This document shows positions 44,433 to 54,634 of a DNA stretch of 64,000 nucleotides, one piece after another; position 1 is the first letter of the stretch, and every line of letters starts with the position of its first letter. Origin of the DNA: Leptospira gomenensis (GTDB lineage Bacteria; Spirochaetota; Leptospiria; Leptospirales; Leptospiraceae); assembly GCF_004770155.1 (NCBI RefSeq), contig NZ_RQFA01000028.1:109501-173500 (forward strand), given 5' to 3'. The notes below the pieces were generated by a model. It made no database searches. It saw only the letters and a list, made by a program, of their open reading frames with translations, and had not been told where the DNA came from. The position numbers were made by a program, and so were the translations under genes.

Positions 44433-46628
44433 ATGAATCATTTCGCTTATCAAAGACAACATTCGAAACTGATTTTTTACGCTAACTATTTTGGATTACT
44501 TCTCATTTTTTTTACGATGGGTTGTCTTCACAAAAGTAATAAGAAGCCTTTTTTCTTTTTGTTCCCCGGTTTCGAAATGGAAGATTCGATCCCATCCTCC
44601 CCTCCTACAAGCACGGTCGCTGCCGTCGTACCCGCCGTTCAATGGAATTCTTCGGAGACTTCGTACGTAAGCGCGAACACAGGAGCCGTCAACTATCAGG
44701 ATATAACCTGGTCCTCCAATGTGAGCGGAGACTATACACTTCGTTTGAACGCGACGAGTTGTACGGACGGAACGGTTCTCGCACAGGGACCGGTGGTGAA
44801 GTCCACGTCGATGACACATCGGATTCAGGCGGATGACGGAGTCAATCCCTTGACGATGGGTTCGAACCGTATGTTCGTTTGTATCCACAAATCGCAATCG
44901 CAGACCCTACTCGCCAAGAAGGAATTCGAGATCGTTCGGGATGAAACCCCTCCTTCCTCGCTGACCTTCACTCCCGGAACCGGGGTCTACGGAAGCGCCG
45001 TTCCGAATATCGCGATCAGTTGTTCTGATCTGGGAGGTTCGGGTTGTTACAAAATCGCGTATCGAACCGGTGGTTCCGATCCGGGAATCGCAGCCGACGG
45101 TACTCCGGACGCCAATTCCGTTCTTTATACGAATTCGTTTTCCGTTCCCGACGCCGCGACCACCGCCGTGAAAGCGATCGCGGTCGATGTTGCGGGTAAC
45201 GTAGGTTCCGTAAGCAGCGCTTCCACATATACGGTGAATACCGCGCATCCCAACGTTACGATCAATTCGATCAGCACCTTGTATCTCAAGGCCATTGCGG
45301 GATCCAGCACTCTCAAATTTCTTTCCAACATGGCGGGGACCTTCAGCATCCGAAAAAACTCAACGAATTGTACCAATGGAACCGTTTTGCTCTCCGGTCC
45401 GATTGCGGCCAATACTCTCAAAACCACGACTTTGACGAGCACGATGTTTTCACCGGACGGCAATTATACCGTCCACGTATGTGTGGCCGCCTCGGTGACG
45501 GGGAATATCGGTTACACGACCTACACGATCACCAAGGATAGCGTGCTTCCTACGATCACGTCCATCACACCGACTCCGGGTACGATGAACCTGAGCGTAA
45601 ACCAACGTTACTTCACGTTCAAATTCAGCAAGGACATGGATGTAAACTACCAAACGACGGCAAAACCCGGTATTTACTATTTTACGGACCCTACCCTTGT
45701 GGGCGTGTCAGGATTTTCCCTTCTCGGCGCCAAGGGAGAATGGCTGGACGCAAGAACCTACCGCGCGGACCTAAAAAGCAAACTACCGGAATTGTTTCTC
45801 TTCGAATTGTCCGTGATACAGTTTCGAGACATTGCGGGCAATTCGGCTTCCGGAGCAGGTGCGCTCCGATACGGCACCGCCGCCAACCCGGATCCGATTC
45901 GAATTTCGGATACGGGTCAAACCGATTGTTCGGACGCGGCCGGAAATACCTTAGCCGATTGCAGCAACTCGGGACAAGACGGAGAAACTACGGGAGCATT
46001 TTCCGGATTACAATTTCCCGCACCCATCCACGCCTCGTATCCGAACGATATCGTTTCATTCGATACGCGCACCGGTCTCGCTTGGAAAACCTGTCTGGAA
46101 GGGTTTACGTGGACCGGAGCGACCTGCGTGCTGGTCTGTCCCCAGGATCAACGTTGGGATGGAACCGCGTGCATTTCGGTCACCGGTTATCCATACAAAA
46201 CTTGGACCGAATCTTGGAAGGAATGTAGCGCCTTGAACGCGGAAAACTCCGGCAACGGATTCGCCGGAAAAACCACCTGGAGACTTCCTTATATTTCAGA
46301 ATATTATTCTATTCTAAACTATGGTGGGGCGACGGGAGACGACGCAATTCCGGAAGCGTATTTTCCCGGTCTACTTCGAAACAACTACCAAAGATATTGG
46401 ACCGGCACATTAACGGCCCATATCAACGCAACCACGGTTACCGGAACGATGCTTTCTCTCTCCAACGGCCCCGTAGATCCGACTAACTCGACTACGTATT
46501 ATTCCGCCGGAGCATGGGCGATTTCGGTCTTCGGAGGGGTAACACAACCCGGCCCCAACAAAACGAAATATATTTCCGACTACACGTTCTTGTCGTACAA
46601 TTACACCTCGCAGTGCGTGGCGGATTGA
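44433..46628 (+). CDS. DUF1566 (Lcl C-terminal) lipoprotein with Ig/chitobiase-like domains
   Basis: 731 residues from the ATG at 44433 with GGGGG five bases before it (a TTG at 44403 is rejected). Lipobox FTMGC near residue 28. Several Ig-like or chitobiase C-terminal-like repeats span ~50-500 (GVYGSAVPNIAISCSDLGGS, DETPPSSLTFTPGTG). The C-terminal ~180 residues are a DUF1566 domain with paired Cys (CLEGFTWTGATCVLVC) and the TTWRLPYISEYYSILNYG core, a C-type-lectin-like fold. Probably exposed and adhesive, by inference. The next gene, also DUF1566, follows by 14 bases. Confidence 0.82.
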   Translation: MNHFAYQRQHSKLIFYANYFGLLLIFFTMGCLHKSNKKPFFFLFPGFEMEDSIPSSPPTSTVAAVVPAVQWNSSETSYVSANTGAVNYQDITWSSNVSGDYTLRLNATSCTDGTVLAQGPVVKSTSMTHRIQADDGVNPLTMGSNRMFVCIHKSQSQTLLAKKEFEIVRDETPPSSLTFTPGTGVYGSAVPNIAISCSDLGGSGCYKIAYRTGGSDPGIAADGTPDANSVLYTNSFSVPDAATTAVKAIAVDVAGNVGSVSSASTYTVNTAHPNVTINSISTLYLKAIAGSSTLKFLSNMAGTFSIRKNSTNCTNGTVLLSGPIAANTLKTTTLTSTMFSPDGNYTVHVCVAASVTGNIGYTTYTITKDSVLPTITSITPTPGTMNLSVNQRYFTFKFSKDMDVNYQTTAKPGIYYFTDPTLVGVSGFSLLGAKGEWLDARTYRADLKSKLPELFLFELSVIQFRDIAGNSASGAGALRYGTAANPDPIRISDTGQTDCSDAAGNTLADCSNSGQDGETTGAFSGLQFPAPIHASYPNDIVSFDTRTGLAWKTCLEGFTWTGATCVLVCPQDQRWDGTACISVTGYPYKTWTESWKECSALNAENSGNGFAGKTTWRLPYISEYYSILNYGGATGDDAIPEAYFPGLLRNNYQRYWTGTLTAHINATTVTGTMLSLSNGPVDPTNSTTYYSAGAWAISVFGGVTQPGPNKTKYISDYTFLSYNYTSQCVAD

Positions 46629-46642
46629 ATAAAGGAGGAAGT

Positions 46643-47239
46643 ATGAAAAGCAGGAAAAAATATCTCTATTCGTTCGTGATGGTTTTTACTTTGATCTCTT
46701 TCGGCTCCGCGTCGGCTACCGGAGGCCCTTATGTAGATGACGGGGACGGCACAGTAAGAGACACGTTAAACGGAATCGTTTGGCAGAAATGCAGTTTCGG
46801 TCAGAACCCTTTGGATTGTTCCGGGGTTACTACGATCATGGACTGGGATTCGGCTCTCTTCTCCTGTCGAAATCTGAACTTGGCGGGAAGGACTTGGAGA
46901 GTTCCCAACGTGAAGGAACTGATGAGTTTGATCGACTACAGTCGAACTTCTTTTCCGATCATAAACATTGCGATTTTTGCAAATACCACCGGTGGTTATT
47001 ATTGGTCATCGACGAGCGGAATTTCCTCGGGAATCAGTCCGGACTCGACCGTAGCGACCGACTTCAACTCGGATCCCAGAGCCTACGTCGCCACCGCGAA
47101 CTCGCACCCGAGAGCGTATTCCATTCCCCGATCGACCTTGTACCGATCGATGGCGTACATCGCCGACTTCCGAATGGGAGGAAGTATCGAATTTCCAAAG
47201 GCGAATAACGCGTATCTGCGTTGTGTGAGCGGACCGTAA
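46643..47239 (+). CDS. secreted DUF1566 protein
   Basis: 198 residues from the ATG at 46643, which has AAGGAGGAA just upstream (the frame is open from 46514 but that lies inside the previous gene). Signal peptide ends near SASA. The rest is one DUF1566 domain: TVRDTLNGIVWQKC, WDSALFSCRNLNLAGRTWRV, GGYYWSSTS, ending in YLRCVSGP. It looks like a shorter partner of the preceding lipoprotein and is likely co-transcribed. Confidence 0.85.
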   Translation: MKSRKKYLYSFVMVFTLISFGSASATGGPYVDDGDGTVRDTLNGIVWQKCSFGQNPLDCSGVTTIMDWDSALFSCRNLNLAGRTWRVPNVKELMSLIDYSRTSFPIINIAIFANTTGGYYWSSTSGISSGISPDSTVATDFNSDPRAYVATANSHPRAYSIPRSTLYRSMAYIADFRMGGSIEFPKANNAYLRCVSGP

Positions 47240-47287
47240 GTCGGCCGCGACGACCGCCCGGAGGATTTTTTTAGAAATCGCCGAACA

Positions 47288-47746
47288 GTGATTCTACGAT
47301 TTTGTATTTCCCTGATCGTGTTGGCGGTCTGTATCGGCTGCTCCGGATCGTGGAGTCGGGAAGAAGAGGAAGATAGATTCCTACGGACCGACTCCGCCGT
47401 TGCGGTTTATCCGGATTTGACGGTTCTAAAAGATTCTCTCCAAATCCTACTCAAAACCGAAGGAAAAAAAGGACAGACCTTTTACGTTTCCCAGATAATG
47501 GATTCCCATTTTTATTTGTATTGGGAAAACGAACGGGCGATTCTCATTCTGAATCCGATCCGACCTCCGTATCAAAAGGATTACGTGACTTCCATACGTT
47601 TTCCGACCGGAAGTTCCCGGATCGAATTGAACAACGAGACGGTATTTTTCGAAAACGATATCGAAGGAAGTTCTTATCTGACGAATCGTCATTTCGTACG
47701 GAAAATTTTAGGTTACTGTCGTCGAGGAATCAGAATCGTCCTGTAG
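47288..47746 (+). CDS. hypothetical lipoprotein
   Basis: 152 residues from a GTG. Lipobox CIGC near residue 18 and an acidic mature start (SREEEEDR). The core is strand-rich (KGQTFYVSQIMDSHFYLYWE) without a family I know. It lies 48 bases after the DUF1566 gene and may belong to that operon. Confidence 0.65.
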   Translation: MILRFCISLIVLAVCIGCSGSWSREEEEDRFLRTDSAVAVYPDLTVLKDSLQILLKTEGKKGQTFYVSQIMDSHFYLYWENERAILILNPIRPPYQKDYVTSIRFPTGSSRIELNNETVFFENDIEGSSYLTNRHFVRKILGYCRRGIRIVL

Positions 47747-47929
47747 AGGACCCGCGATCCCTACCGTTTCAGCCGAGACGAAAAATGTCCGTTTTACGAT
47801 CGCATCCGAAATTCACCGGATTTTTGGCCCCTCCTGCCACAGGATCGGTTGAAATATCGATCGCACAAAATGTCCCCTTCTTAAGAATGCGATAAAGTTC
47901 CAAAAGCGTAATCTTCCGCGAAAAAACAT

Positions 47930-49975
47930 ATGTATAGAAAAGAAATCGACGGTCTGCGCGCGATCGCCGTTTTGGCCGTGATCCTCAATCATTTCGATAA
48001 AAAAATCCTGCCCGGAGGATTTTTGGGCGTGGATATATTCTACGTTCTTTCCGGATTCGTCATAACCGCATCCTTGTCGGAAAAAAAATATATATCCTTT
48101 CGTGAATATACCGTGGGCTTCTGGACGAGGAGAATCAAACGTCTCGCCCCTGCGCTTTTTCTTTGTGTATCGATCACACTATTGCTTACGTTTCTTTTTT
48201 CCTCCCCGCAAATCGCGGCTTCGTTTTTAACTCTTCATACCGGGATTTTTTCCCTTTTCGGATTATCGAATCTTTTTTTATACGGAAAAGCGGCGGATTA
48301 TTTTAGTACGATAGCGGAATTGAACGCGTTTACGCATACATGGTCGCTCGGCGTCGAGGAACAATTTTACCTCGTTTTCCCGTTTTTGACCTGGATCAGC
48401 GGATTTGTCACGAAAAGAAAGAACGGGGTCCGCAATTTCCTGATACTACTTTCTATTTTATCTTCTATTTCAGTAATTTATTATATTAAACTTTCCTTTA
48501 CGAATCCGGTAAAGGCTTTCTACCTGATGCCGACTCGATTCTGGGAATTGGCGCTCGGTTCGATCTCGTTTCTGCTCTCTCAAAAAGTCTCGACCGAAAA
48601 AAAACGAAACGGTCTTTTTTTGGATCGAATCGTATCCGTATGTTTCGCGTCGATATTGATCCTTCTTTGTCTACCGCAGTCGGGCGTTTATTCGGAATTT
48701 TCCCCCCTCCCCGTCGTATTGTCCACCTCCGTACTTTTGTTCGCGGTCGAAAAACAATTCCTCACGGCAAGGTTTCTATCCCTGAAACCGTTCGTTTATA
48801 TGGGAACCATTTCTTATTCCTTATATCTATGGCATTGGAGCGTATTATCCGTAAGCCGATGGACGATCGGAGTAAATCTCTGGACCGCTCCGTTTCAACT
48901 AACGTTCATATTTTTGTTCGCGATCGTTTCGCATAAATTTCTGGAACGTCCTCTTCGATACTCGGACTGGCCGGAACTCAGTATCGGTCCTTACTTCAAA
49001 ATCGGCCCGATCGGATATTTTTTCATGACGGCGGCATTGATTTCATCCGTAACGTTATTCGTCGTTATACCGCGTTATACGACGGGGAAACTCTATTTAG
49101 GTAAGTGGGCGCTTCTTGAAAAAAAGGGAGTGGAAACCTTACAAGACGACGATTCGCACGACGGATTCGAATGGAAGGCGAAGTCCTGTATCCTTTCCTC
49201 GAACGACGAGGTCGGGAAAAAAATTCTTCCGCAAAACTGCAGCTTCGGAAATTTCAAAGAGGCAAAACGTAGATTTCTCGTGATCGGCAATTCGTTTAGC
49301 GCGGCCGAGATCGAGATGTTTAAAATTTTGGAGTCTTCCGGGGAAGGAGCCGTGATGATCACCTCTTCTTGGGGAGCGGCACCGGTTCCGAACGTGGACT
49401 ATAAAGGACATTGGGACGAAGCGAATCGATACTACTGGAACGAGGTCATACCGGAATTGATCGGCAAACTTCGTCCCGAAGACGTGGTGCTCATGATCAA
49501 CGACGGAGCGCCCTACTCTCCGGAAACCTTTACGAAATCCTCCGCAAAAAATCTTAACGTTTTGGAAAACGGCCTCGAGAGCTTTATCAGAAGTGCCGCA
49601 CAAAAGGGTCTTTTTGTGGTGTATCAAAGCGCCAACCCGATGCTCCGGGAATCGAACTGCACCCCGGACCTGGCGACTCCGCAGAGCTGGCATGTTTTCG
49701 GAGAACCTCCCTGCAACTATTATTCACGCCAAACGAGCCTTCGCAGAAGAAAAGAATATCATGATTTACTGTTGCGCTTACGGGATAAACACGATAATTT
49801 TTTCGTATTGGATCTCTTCGACGTATTTTGCCCCTCCGAACTCTGCAGATTCTACGACGACAACGGTGTGTTCTTATACAGGGACGAATTTTCGCACCCG
49901 AGCGTCGAAGCCGGACGCCTATCCCAACCGGAACTTCTGAAAACGATCCGATCGATTCCGTTTTCGAAACGATGA
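47930..49975 (+). CDS. membrane O-acyltransferase (acyltransferase 3 plus SGNH domain)
   Basis: 681 residues: ten or so membrane helices in the first ~385 residues with acyltransferase-3 signatures (EIDGLRAIAVLAVILNHF, His21; HTWSLGVEEQFYLVFP), then a periplasmic SGNH-like domain (FLVIGNSFSAAEIEM with the Ser, and RDEFSHPS with the Asp-His pair). This is the OafA-type fusion that acetylates lipopolysaccharide or other surface glycans, so it may modify the O-antigen. Confidence 0.9.
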   Translation: MYRKEIDGLRAIAVLAVILNHFDKKILPGGFLGVDIFYVLSGFVITASLSEKKYISFREYTVGFWTRRIKRLAPALFLCVSITLLLTFLFSSPQIAASFLTLHTGIFSLFGLSNLFLYGKAADYFSTIAELNAFTHTWSLGVEEQFYLVFPFLTWISGFVTKRKNGVRNFLILLSILSSISVIYYIKLSFTNPVKAFYLMPTRFWELALGSISFLLSQKVSTEKKRNGLFLDRIVSVCFASILILLCLPQSGVYSEFSPLPVVLSTSVLLFAVEKQFLTARFLSLKPFVYMGTISYSLYLWHWSVLSVSRWTIGVNLWTAPFQLTFIFLFAIVSHKFLERPLRYSDWPELSIGPYFKIGPIGYFFMTAALISSVTLFVVIPRYTTGKLYLGKWALLEKKGVETLQDDDSHDGFEWKAKSCILSSNDEVGKKILPQNCSFGNFKEAKRRFLVIGNSFSAAEIEMFKILESSGEGAVMITSSWGAAPVPNVDYKGHWDEANRYYWNEVIPELIGKLRPEDVVLMINDGAPYSPETFTKSSAKNLNVLENGLESFIRSAAQKGLFVVYQSANPMLRESNCTPDLATPQSWHVFGEPPCNYYSRQTSLRRRKEYHDLLLRLRDKHDNFFVLDLFDVFCPSELCRFYDDNGVFLYRDEFSHPSVEAGRLSQPELLKTIRSIPFSKR

Positions 49976-50243
49976 ATTTTACGCGACACATAGGTCCGGC
50001 TTGAAGCAAAAAGAGAATACTTATAATTACTATAATATTCGATTTTTATAAAGTTTAAAATAAGAAAGGTAGAATCGACTCCTAAGACCGCTCCGTAACG
50101 GTTTCCAAAAGCCGACCGTATCCATGAGCGAAAGATAAAAAAAGGAATAAAATACGCTCCAAAGAGAACAAGGAGCTGGAAAAAGGGAATCAATCGACTC
50201 GGGTCGAATTCCCGGAAACCGAGAAGTCACAGAGAGGATCCGC

Positions 50244-51452
50244 ATGAAATCTTATCTTTTCGTATTTTTTCTATTGGTCAGCATTCAACAGCAATTCGGG
50301 CAGGGATACAAACAGTTCGTCCCCCAGGATTGTCCGGAATACGAATCTCACAAGGGCGTCAAAAAGGAAATCGTGACTTTGATCCGTTCGGGAAGTCCGG
50401 AAAAGAAACTCGGAATCGTTTGTTATCTCGAACACAATTTCATCGACTATGATCATCCCGATAGGCTCGATTATTCCTTCGAATTATCGTTCGACGTCGA
50501 TGCGAGAATCAGTTCGGCGGCATTTCGTTATTTTACGCATCACTACAAAACGCTTAAAGAAAAATACGGATATATCAATGAATGTTATCCTACGAATACC
50601 ATCAAGCACGATCAACGCCGCATCGTTATCGCCGCGAGGAATAGAATTCTTCAACTACTCAAAAACCCGGAATCGGAGATCCAAATCATAGACGCACTGA
50701 ATTTGTTAAGTTACGAAAAACCGATTACGTTAGCGGATGCGGACTATTACTCCGATAACTGCAGAATCGAAGAAAATAGGACGAAACTTTTTTTCCGGAG
50801 CTTAGAGCCGCATCTCCTCTTCCTACTGGATTCAAAGAATAAGACGATCGTGAACCTGGCGAAAAGTATACTCGATCGGTACGATCGATTGACCGAAACG
50901 ACGAAACAAAAACTCCGCGCGTTTCCGAATCCCACCATCGACGATATTTCCGATTTACAAAGGCGGGTGCGATCCTCGGAAGGAAATTCAGAATTCTGCA
51001 ATGATCTATCGGAAGGTTTGCAGATAAAAATTTTGCGCTCGAAAGAACAATGGGCGATTCAGTGTTTTTATAGAAGTTTAAATCATCCACGAAATCAAAC
51101 GAGACAAGGTCTGAAAAACGAAATCGATCGTTGTCTTGAAACTGAAAAAGAACTTCTTGGATCGGATCGTCAAAAATGTTTGGATATTCTTAGCAAAATC
51201 GCCCCCGCGGAGCGTAAAACCGCCTTCCTTTTGATCGAAAACATGAGTCGTTGTTATACGGAGAAAGGAGACATTTTATCCGAAGAATGCTCCTTTACCT
51301 CTGGATTTGGAATCGACAGATTGGATCCGGACGCTGTCCAAAAAGAGTTGTCTAAAGCATGCAAATCAAATATCCCTAATATTCAAAAAGCTGCAAACGA
51401 TTTAGCGAAATGGAACCACGTCTTCCCGGATTGTACTTTCGCCAAAGAGTAA
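50244..51452 (+). CDS. secreted hypothetical protein with HEAT-like helices
   Basis: 402 residues with a signal peptide (MKSYLFVFFLLVSIQQQFGQG). The mature chain is helical, rich in Cys (~12) spaced for disulfides, and has HEAT-like repeats around SSAAFRYFTHHY and IVNLAKSILDRYDRL. No family recognised. Its composition is slightly more AT-rich than its neighbours. AGAGAGGA precedes the ATG. Confidence 0.7.
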   Translation: MKSYLFVFFLLVSIQQQFGQGYKQFVPQDCPEYESHKGVKKEIVTLIRSGSPEKKLGIVCYLEHNFIDYDHPDRLDYSFELSFDVDARISSAAFRYFTHHYKTLKEKYGYINECYPTNTIKHDQRRIVIAARNRILQLLKNPESEIQIIDALNLLSYEKPITLADADYYSDNCRIEENRTKLFFRSLEPHLLFLLDSKNKTIVNLAKSILDRYDRLTETTKQKLRAFPNPTIDDISDLQRRVRSSEGNSEFCNDLSEGLQIKILRSKEQWAIQCFYRSLNHPRNQTRQGLKNEIDRCLETEKELLGSDRQKCLDILSKIAPAERKTAFLLIENMSRCYTEKGDILSEECSFTSGFGIDRLDPDAVQKELSKACKSNIPNIQKAANDLAKWNHVFPDCTFAKE

Positions 51453-51834
51453 AAAAAAACGTAGAATCTTCGTAAAAACAGATCAAAAGGAACTCGTCCG
51501 ATTTCGGACGAGTTATAGGACTTAGGATACGACTCCCGGATTCGATCGTTTTGATAAAGTCCGACCAAAACGGAGGATCCGTTCGTCATCCTCATTCGTT
51601 CGTTTTCGATTTTTGGGATCATGACGAGTAACGTGGACAACCTTCTCCCGTGAATTAAAAAATCCCCATACAAAACGGACTGATTCACGTTCCTTCCGGA
51701 TACACTTTCGTTCCTTAAAATCAGAAATTCATTCTTGATTTCCCGTGACTCTACGAATCTATCGAATCTTTTCTCTTCCTCTTGACAGCTTCCAGGAAAT
51801 CTGAACCTTGTGTGTTCGAAAAGGAGGATCATCA
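51453..51834. other. 382-base intergenic stretch
   Basis: Contains a perfect hairpin (51491-51514). A 150-codon minus-strand frame (51383-51835) overlaps the upstream gene's end and lacks a family match, so it is not called. The last bases carry the promoter and site of the next small gene. Confidence 0.45.
51491..51514. terminator. perfect 10-bp hairpin downstream of 50244-51452
   Basis: AACTCGTCCG (51491-51500) and CGGACGAGTT (51505-51514) around an ATTT loop, 39 bases past the stop. No T-run follows on +, so termination strength is uncertain. Confidence 0.5.
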
Positions 51835-52137
51835 ATGAACGATATTATTATGACGAGCATCGTCGCCGGAATCGGTGCAGCCTTGGCGGTGAGTATCGCC
51901 GCACGTCGTGGAAAAAAACTCGAGCCGAAAATTCTCAAGGAACTTCAAGACGCAGGAGGAACATTGACCTTACCCGAACTCACCAAACGAATCGGTCTCA
52001 AAGACTCTTTCTTAAACCGCGGTAAAGTCATCCAGGCGATTGCACCGATGATAGCAAGAGGCGAAGTCGTTGAAATCGACGACCCGAAGGCTACGGTTAA
52101 AAACAGGTTAGAGCTGAAACAATTCAGACTCAAATAA
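51835..52137 (+). CDS. small membrane-anchored winged-helix-like protein
   Basis: 100 residues from the ATG at 51835, which follows AAAAGGAGG (strong site). One N-terminal membrane helix (IIMTSIVAGIGAALAVSIAA), then a basic stretch and a small helix-turn-helix-like domain (TLTLPELTKRIGLKDSFLNR, with a wing at VVEIDDP). It may bind DNA or protein at the inner membrane; unproven. Confidence 0.65.
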   Translation: MNDIIMTSIVAGIGAALAVSIAARRGKKLEPKILKELQDAGGTLTLPELTKRIGLKDSFLNRGKVIQAIAPMIARGEVVEIDDPKATVKNRLELKQFRLK

Positions 52138-52904
52138 AAACAAAGACCAGGATATGCTTGCAGAGGGATATCTTCGGTCTACGAAAATCCCTCCTGCATA
52201 TTAAACCCAGTAAAACAGCAGAACTCAGACGCCGTATCGAAACGAGTTTTCGTTTTTCAAAAAGGAGGACTTCTCGGTCTCGATTTTAGTTTAAAAGATC
52301 AAGGTCCGAGGTCGTAAGCGTGACGTTTTATCAAGAATATTGAATTCTTTTTGTTTGAGATCGTATGAAAACGAATTTTACTTTTCCGTCTCTGATTCTC
52401 GCTTAAATTCATATTATAATCAGGAATGTGTATATTTACGGATCGCTCCACCTTCCCCTGAGATCTTTGCTTCGAATACCTTGGCTTTGATCGAATATTT
52501 CGAGGATGAGTCATACTAAGATTTCCGTTTCGCAAAACACCGTTGTTGAGCGAGTCAATTGGATCAAGTTTAGCGTCATATTCGATTCTTCCTTCCGTTT
52601 CTTTGAGTGATAGGATTCTATTATAAATCGGAAAACGGCGAAGACACTTTTTCGTTTTATTTGTAAATCCATCCGCTTTTTTCAGTTTCGTTTTCACCAA
52701 GAGATAAGTGGCGAACGAACGACAATACCGCTCTTTGGCCGAAATTCCAACGTTATGCTCTTTTGGTTCAGTGTTCGCGTTAATTCTCGCGCAAAAAACC
52801 GGGAAACAACCTTCCTAATTCCGCAATCAAACTATAAAATTAATTTGACATACGAGGGCTTCTTAAAAACGCTCCAAACTCATAAAGGAGACTTAACTTA
52901 TTAA
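52138..52904. other. ~770-base gap at the left edge of the AT-rich island
   Basis: Holds a long imperfect hairpin (52151-52202), the first copy of the dispersed repeat (52196-52308), then AT-rich DNA. A minus-strand frame of 133 codons (52299-52700) has no recognisable family and overlaps the repeat, so it is not called. Confidence 0.45.
52196..52308. repeat. dispersed non-coding repeat, copy 1
   Basis: Aligns with 55846-55947 at roughly 75-80% by eye. Shared blocks include GTATC(G/T)AAACGAGTTTTCG, TTCTCGGTCT and AGATCAAGGTC. It contains a hairpin AAACGA-GTTT-TCGTTT at 52240-52255. Both copies read in the same direction. Confidence 0.7.
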
Positions 52905-53369
52905 ATGACGACCCACTGTCTTAAGTTTGGAAAAATATCTGTTCTATTTTGTTTAATCGTATTCGGTGTAACAAATTGTGTATCGGGTACTCTTACGATG
53001 ACCGGAAGAAGTTATCCACCGCTCGCCGAAACGGAACCTATCGCTGTGATCATGAGAGCGATTCCCGATTACCAAGTAGAACAAATTGGAATCGTAGAAG
53101 TTAATTGCGGACAACTAAGTGATTGTATAGAATACGTGAAAGAAAAGGCAAGGGAACAAGGCGCTGACGTGATCATACTTGCCAATTCTGAAATTGTAAC
53201 TTCCGTACACTACACCCCGGGAGCTAGAGCGGGAAATACTTCTAACCCTGGCATGCTTTCAAGTCATAGCGAACAAGTTCAAACCTGGGAAATCGCCAAA
53301 AGAATCCAACGCCCTCCGGTAGAAACCAAGGAGAATAAAAGTAAGAAAAAAGTATCGGAAGAAATATAA
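52905..53369 (+). CDS. small lipoprotein, DUF4156-like
   Basis: 154 residues. A signal (KISVLFCLIVFGVTNC) ends in a lipobox-like Cys. The core YVKEKAREQGADVIILANSE with a preceding Cys pair (NCGQLSDC) resembles DUF4156/YjeI-type lipoproteins, where a Cys-containing helix precedes AREQGAD(A/V). The tail is Lys-rich. AAAGGAGA lies ~15 bases before the ATG. AT-rich compared with the flanking genome. Confidence 0.7.
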   Translation: MTTHCLKFGKISVLFCLIVFGVTNCVSGTLTMTGRSYPPLAETEPIAVIMRAIPDYQVEQIGIVEVNCGQLSDCIEYVKEKAREQGADVIILANSEIVTSVHYTPGARAGNTSNPGMLSSHSEQVQTWEIAKRIQRPPVETKENKSKKKVSEEI

Positions 53370-53710
53370 TCAAAACATAAATTTAAAACTTACCGAGTAC
53401 ACTTTAACGCGGATCGTTGAACGGGTCCGAAAAAGCCGAGCGAGAATGCCTTTCTAACGAAAGGCAGATAGGGAATAGGCTTCCGGTTTTTTCAACGTCG
53501 AGAGCGTTGATAATGACAAAAGCATAACATTTATGAAATAAAAAATCGAGATGAAACCGATTGCATGTATTAACGATCCTATTTGTCAACGTTACGCTCC
53601 GTCGGACTTTTACATAAAATTATTTTAAACATCGAATTTACGAAACAAGAATAAAGCGCGGAACAAAAACTACGAATCAAGGAAGAGCGGTAAAGTGGAG
53701 CTTGTTTGGA
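53370..53710. other. 341-base gap in the island
   Basis: Contains a perfect 8-bp hairpin TGCCTTTC-TAAC-GAAAGGCA at 53447-53466, possibly the 3' end of the lipoprotein mRNA. Nothing else recognised. Confidence 0.4.
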
Positions 53711-54634
53711 CTAATTGGACAAATGCTTGTTCTTTGAATATTCAAGAAAACCGAATTTTCCATTGTATTTAACACAAATTAAACCTTCTTTAACAGAAGA
53801 AACTTTATCGAAGATCGCCTGAATTACAATTTCACCTTTTTTATTGATGAAACCATATTTTCCATTCTTTTCAAATGGGGCAATTCCTTCCGCAAAAAAG
53901 CCACTCCACTCAAAATCCGTGTCGATGACTTTCTTGCCTGTAGCGTCGATATACGTATACCTTGATTGAAATTTGACTCTTGCCAGACCATCTCTAAAGG
54001 GAAAACAATTGTCAAATTTCGGAGGAATCACCACTTCACCCTTTTTGTTGATGAATGCGTATTTATCCTTTTCTAAGACACATGATAACCCTTCGGAAAA
54101 TTCTCCAACGGATTTATATTTAGCAGGAATGATAATATTACCTAATGAATCAATAAACCCGTATTTTTTATTTATTTTAACACTCGCCAACCCCTCGCTA
54201 AATTCGAACGCATCTTCGTATATTGGTTTTACAACAATCTCGTCCTGTTTATTTCTAAAACCGTATCCTCCTGAAACATCGCCAAAGGGAATCAAATTCG
54301 AATTAAAAGCATAGGGAAGATCATAAGAAGAAAGGACTTGATTACCGGCTTGATCAATATATCCGCTAAATTGACCTGTAAACACGAAAGCTAAACCTTC
54401 GCTGAAAAAGGTGCCTCCTTCATATTTCGGTTCGATGACAATATTACCTTTCTTGTCAATAAATCCAAATTTCCCATTCTGTTTTACTCCGGCTAAACCT
54501 TCGCTAAACGAAACCGCATCTTCATAGATTGGTTCAACGGTCCAGACGATAGCAATCGGTCGATTCTGCTCTCCATGTAAACTGCAAATTACCCAACACA
54601 ACAATATCGCTATTTTAAAAGCAAACTTCTTCAT
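53711..54634 (-). CDS. WG-repeat protein, secreted
   Basis: 307 residues. Signal peptide ends near SLHGEQ (~residue 22). About seven to eight WG (KWG-Leptospira) repeats fill the rest, each like FSEGLAGVKQNGKFGFIDKK followed by GNIVIEPKYE. The family was named from Leptospira; it forms beta structures and has no assigned function. The gene is AT-rich and lies in the island. Confidence 0.85.
   Translation of the reverse strand: MKKFAFKIAILLCWVICSLHGEQNRPIAIVWTVEPIYEDAVSFSEGLAGVKQNGKFGFIDKKGNIVIEPKYEGGTFFSEGLAFVFTGQFSGYIDQAGNQVLSSYDLPYAFNSNLIPFGDVSGGYGFRNKQDEIVVKPIYEDAFEFSEGLASVKINKKYGFIDSLGNIIIPAKYKSVGEFSEGLSCVLEKDKYAFINKKGEVVIPPKFDNCFPFRDGLARVKFQSRYTYIDATGKKVIDTDFEWSGFFAEGIAPFEKNGKYGFINKKGEIVIQAIFDKVSSVKEGLICVKYNGKFGFLEYSKNKHLSN

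Noticed and set aside
51383..51835. 150-codon minus-strand frame after the secreted protein gene
   Set aside because: It overlaps the 3' end of a real gene and spans a hairpin, with no family likeness.
52299..52700. 133-codon minus-strand frame at the island edge
   Set aside because: No recognisable domain, overlaps the dispersed repeat, and no ribosome binding site was seen; probably chance.
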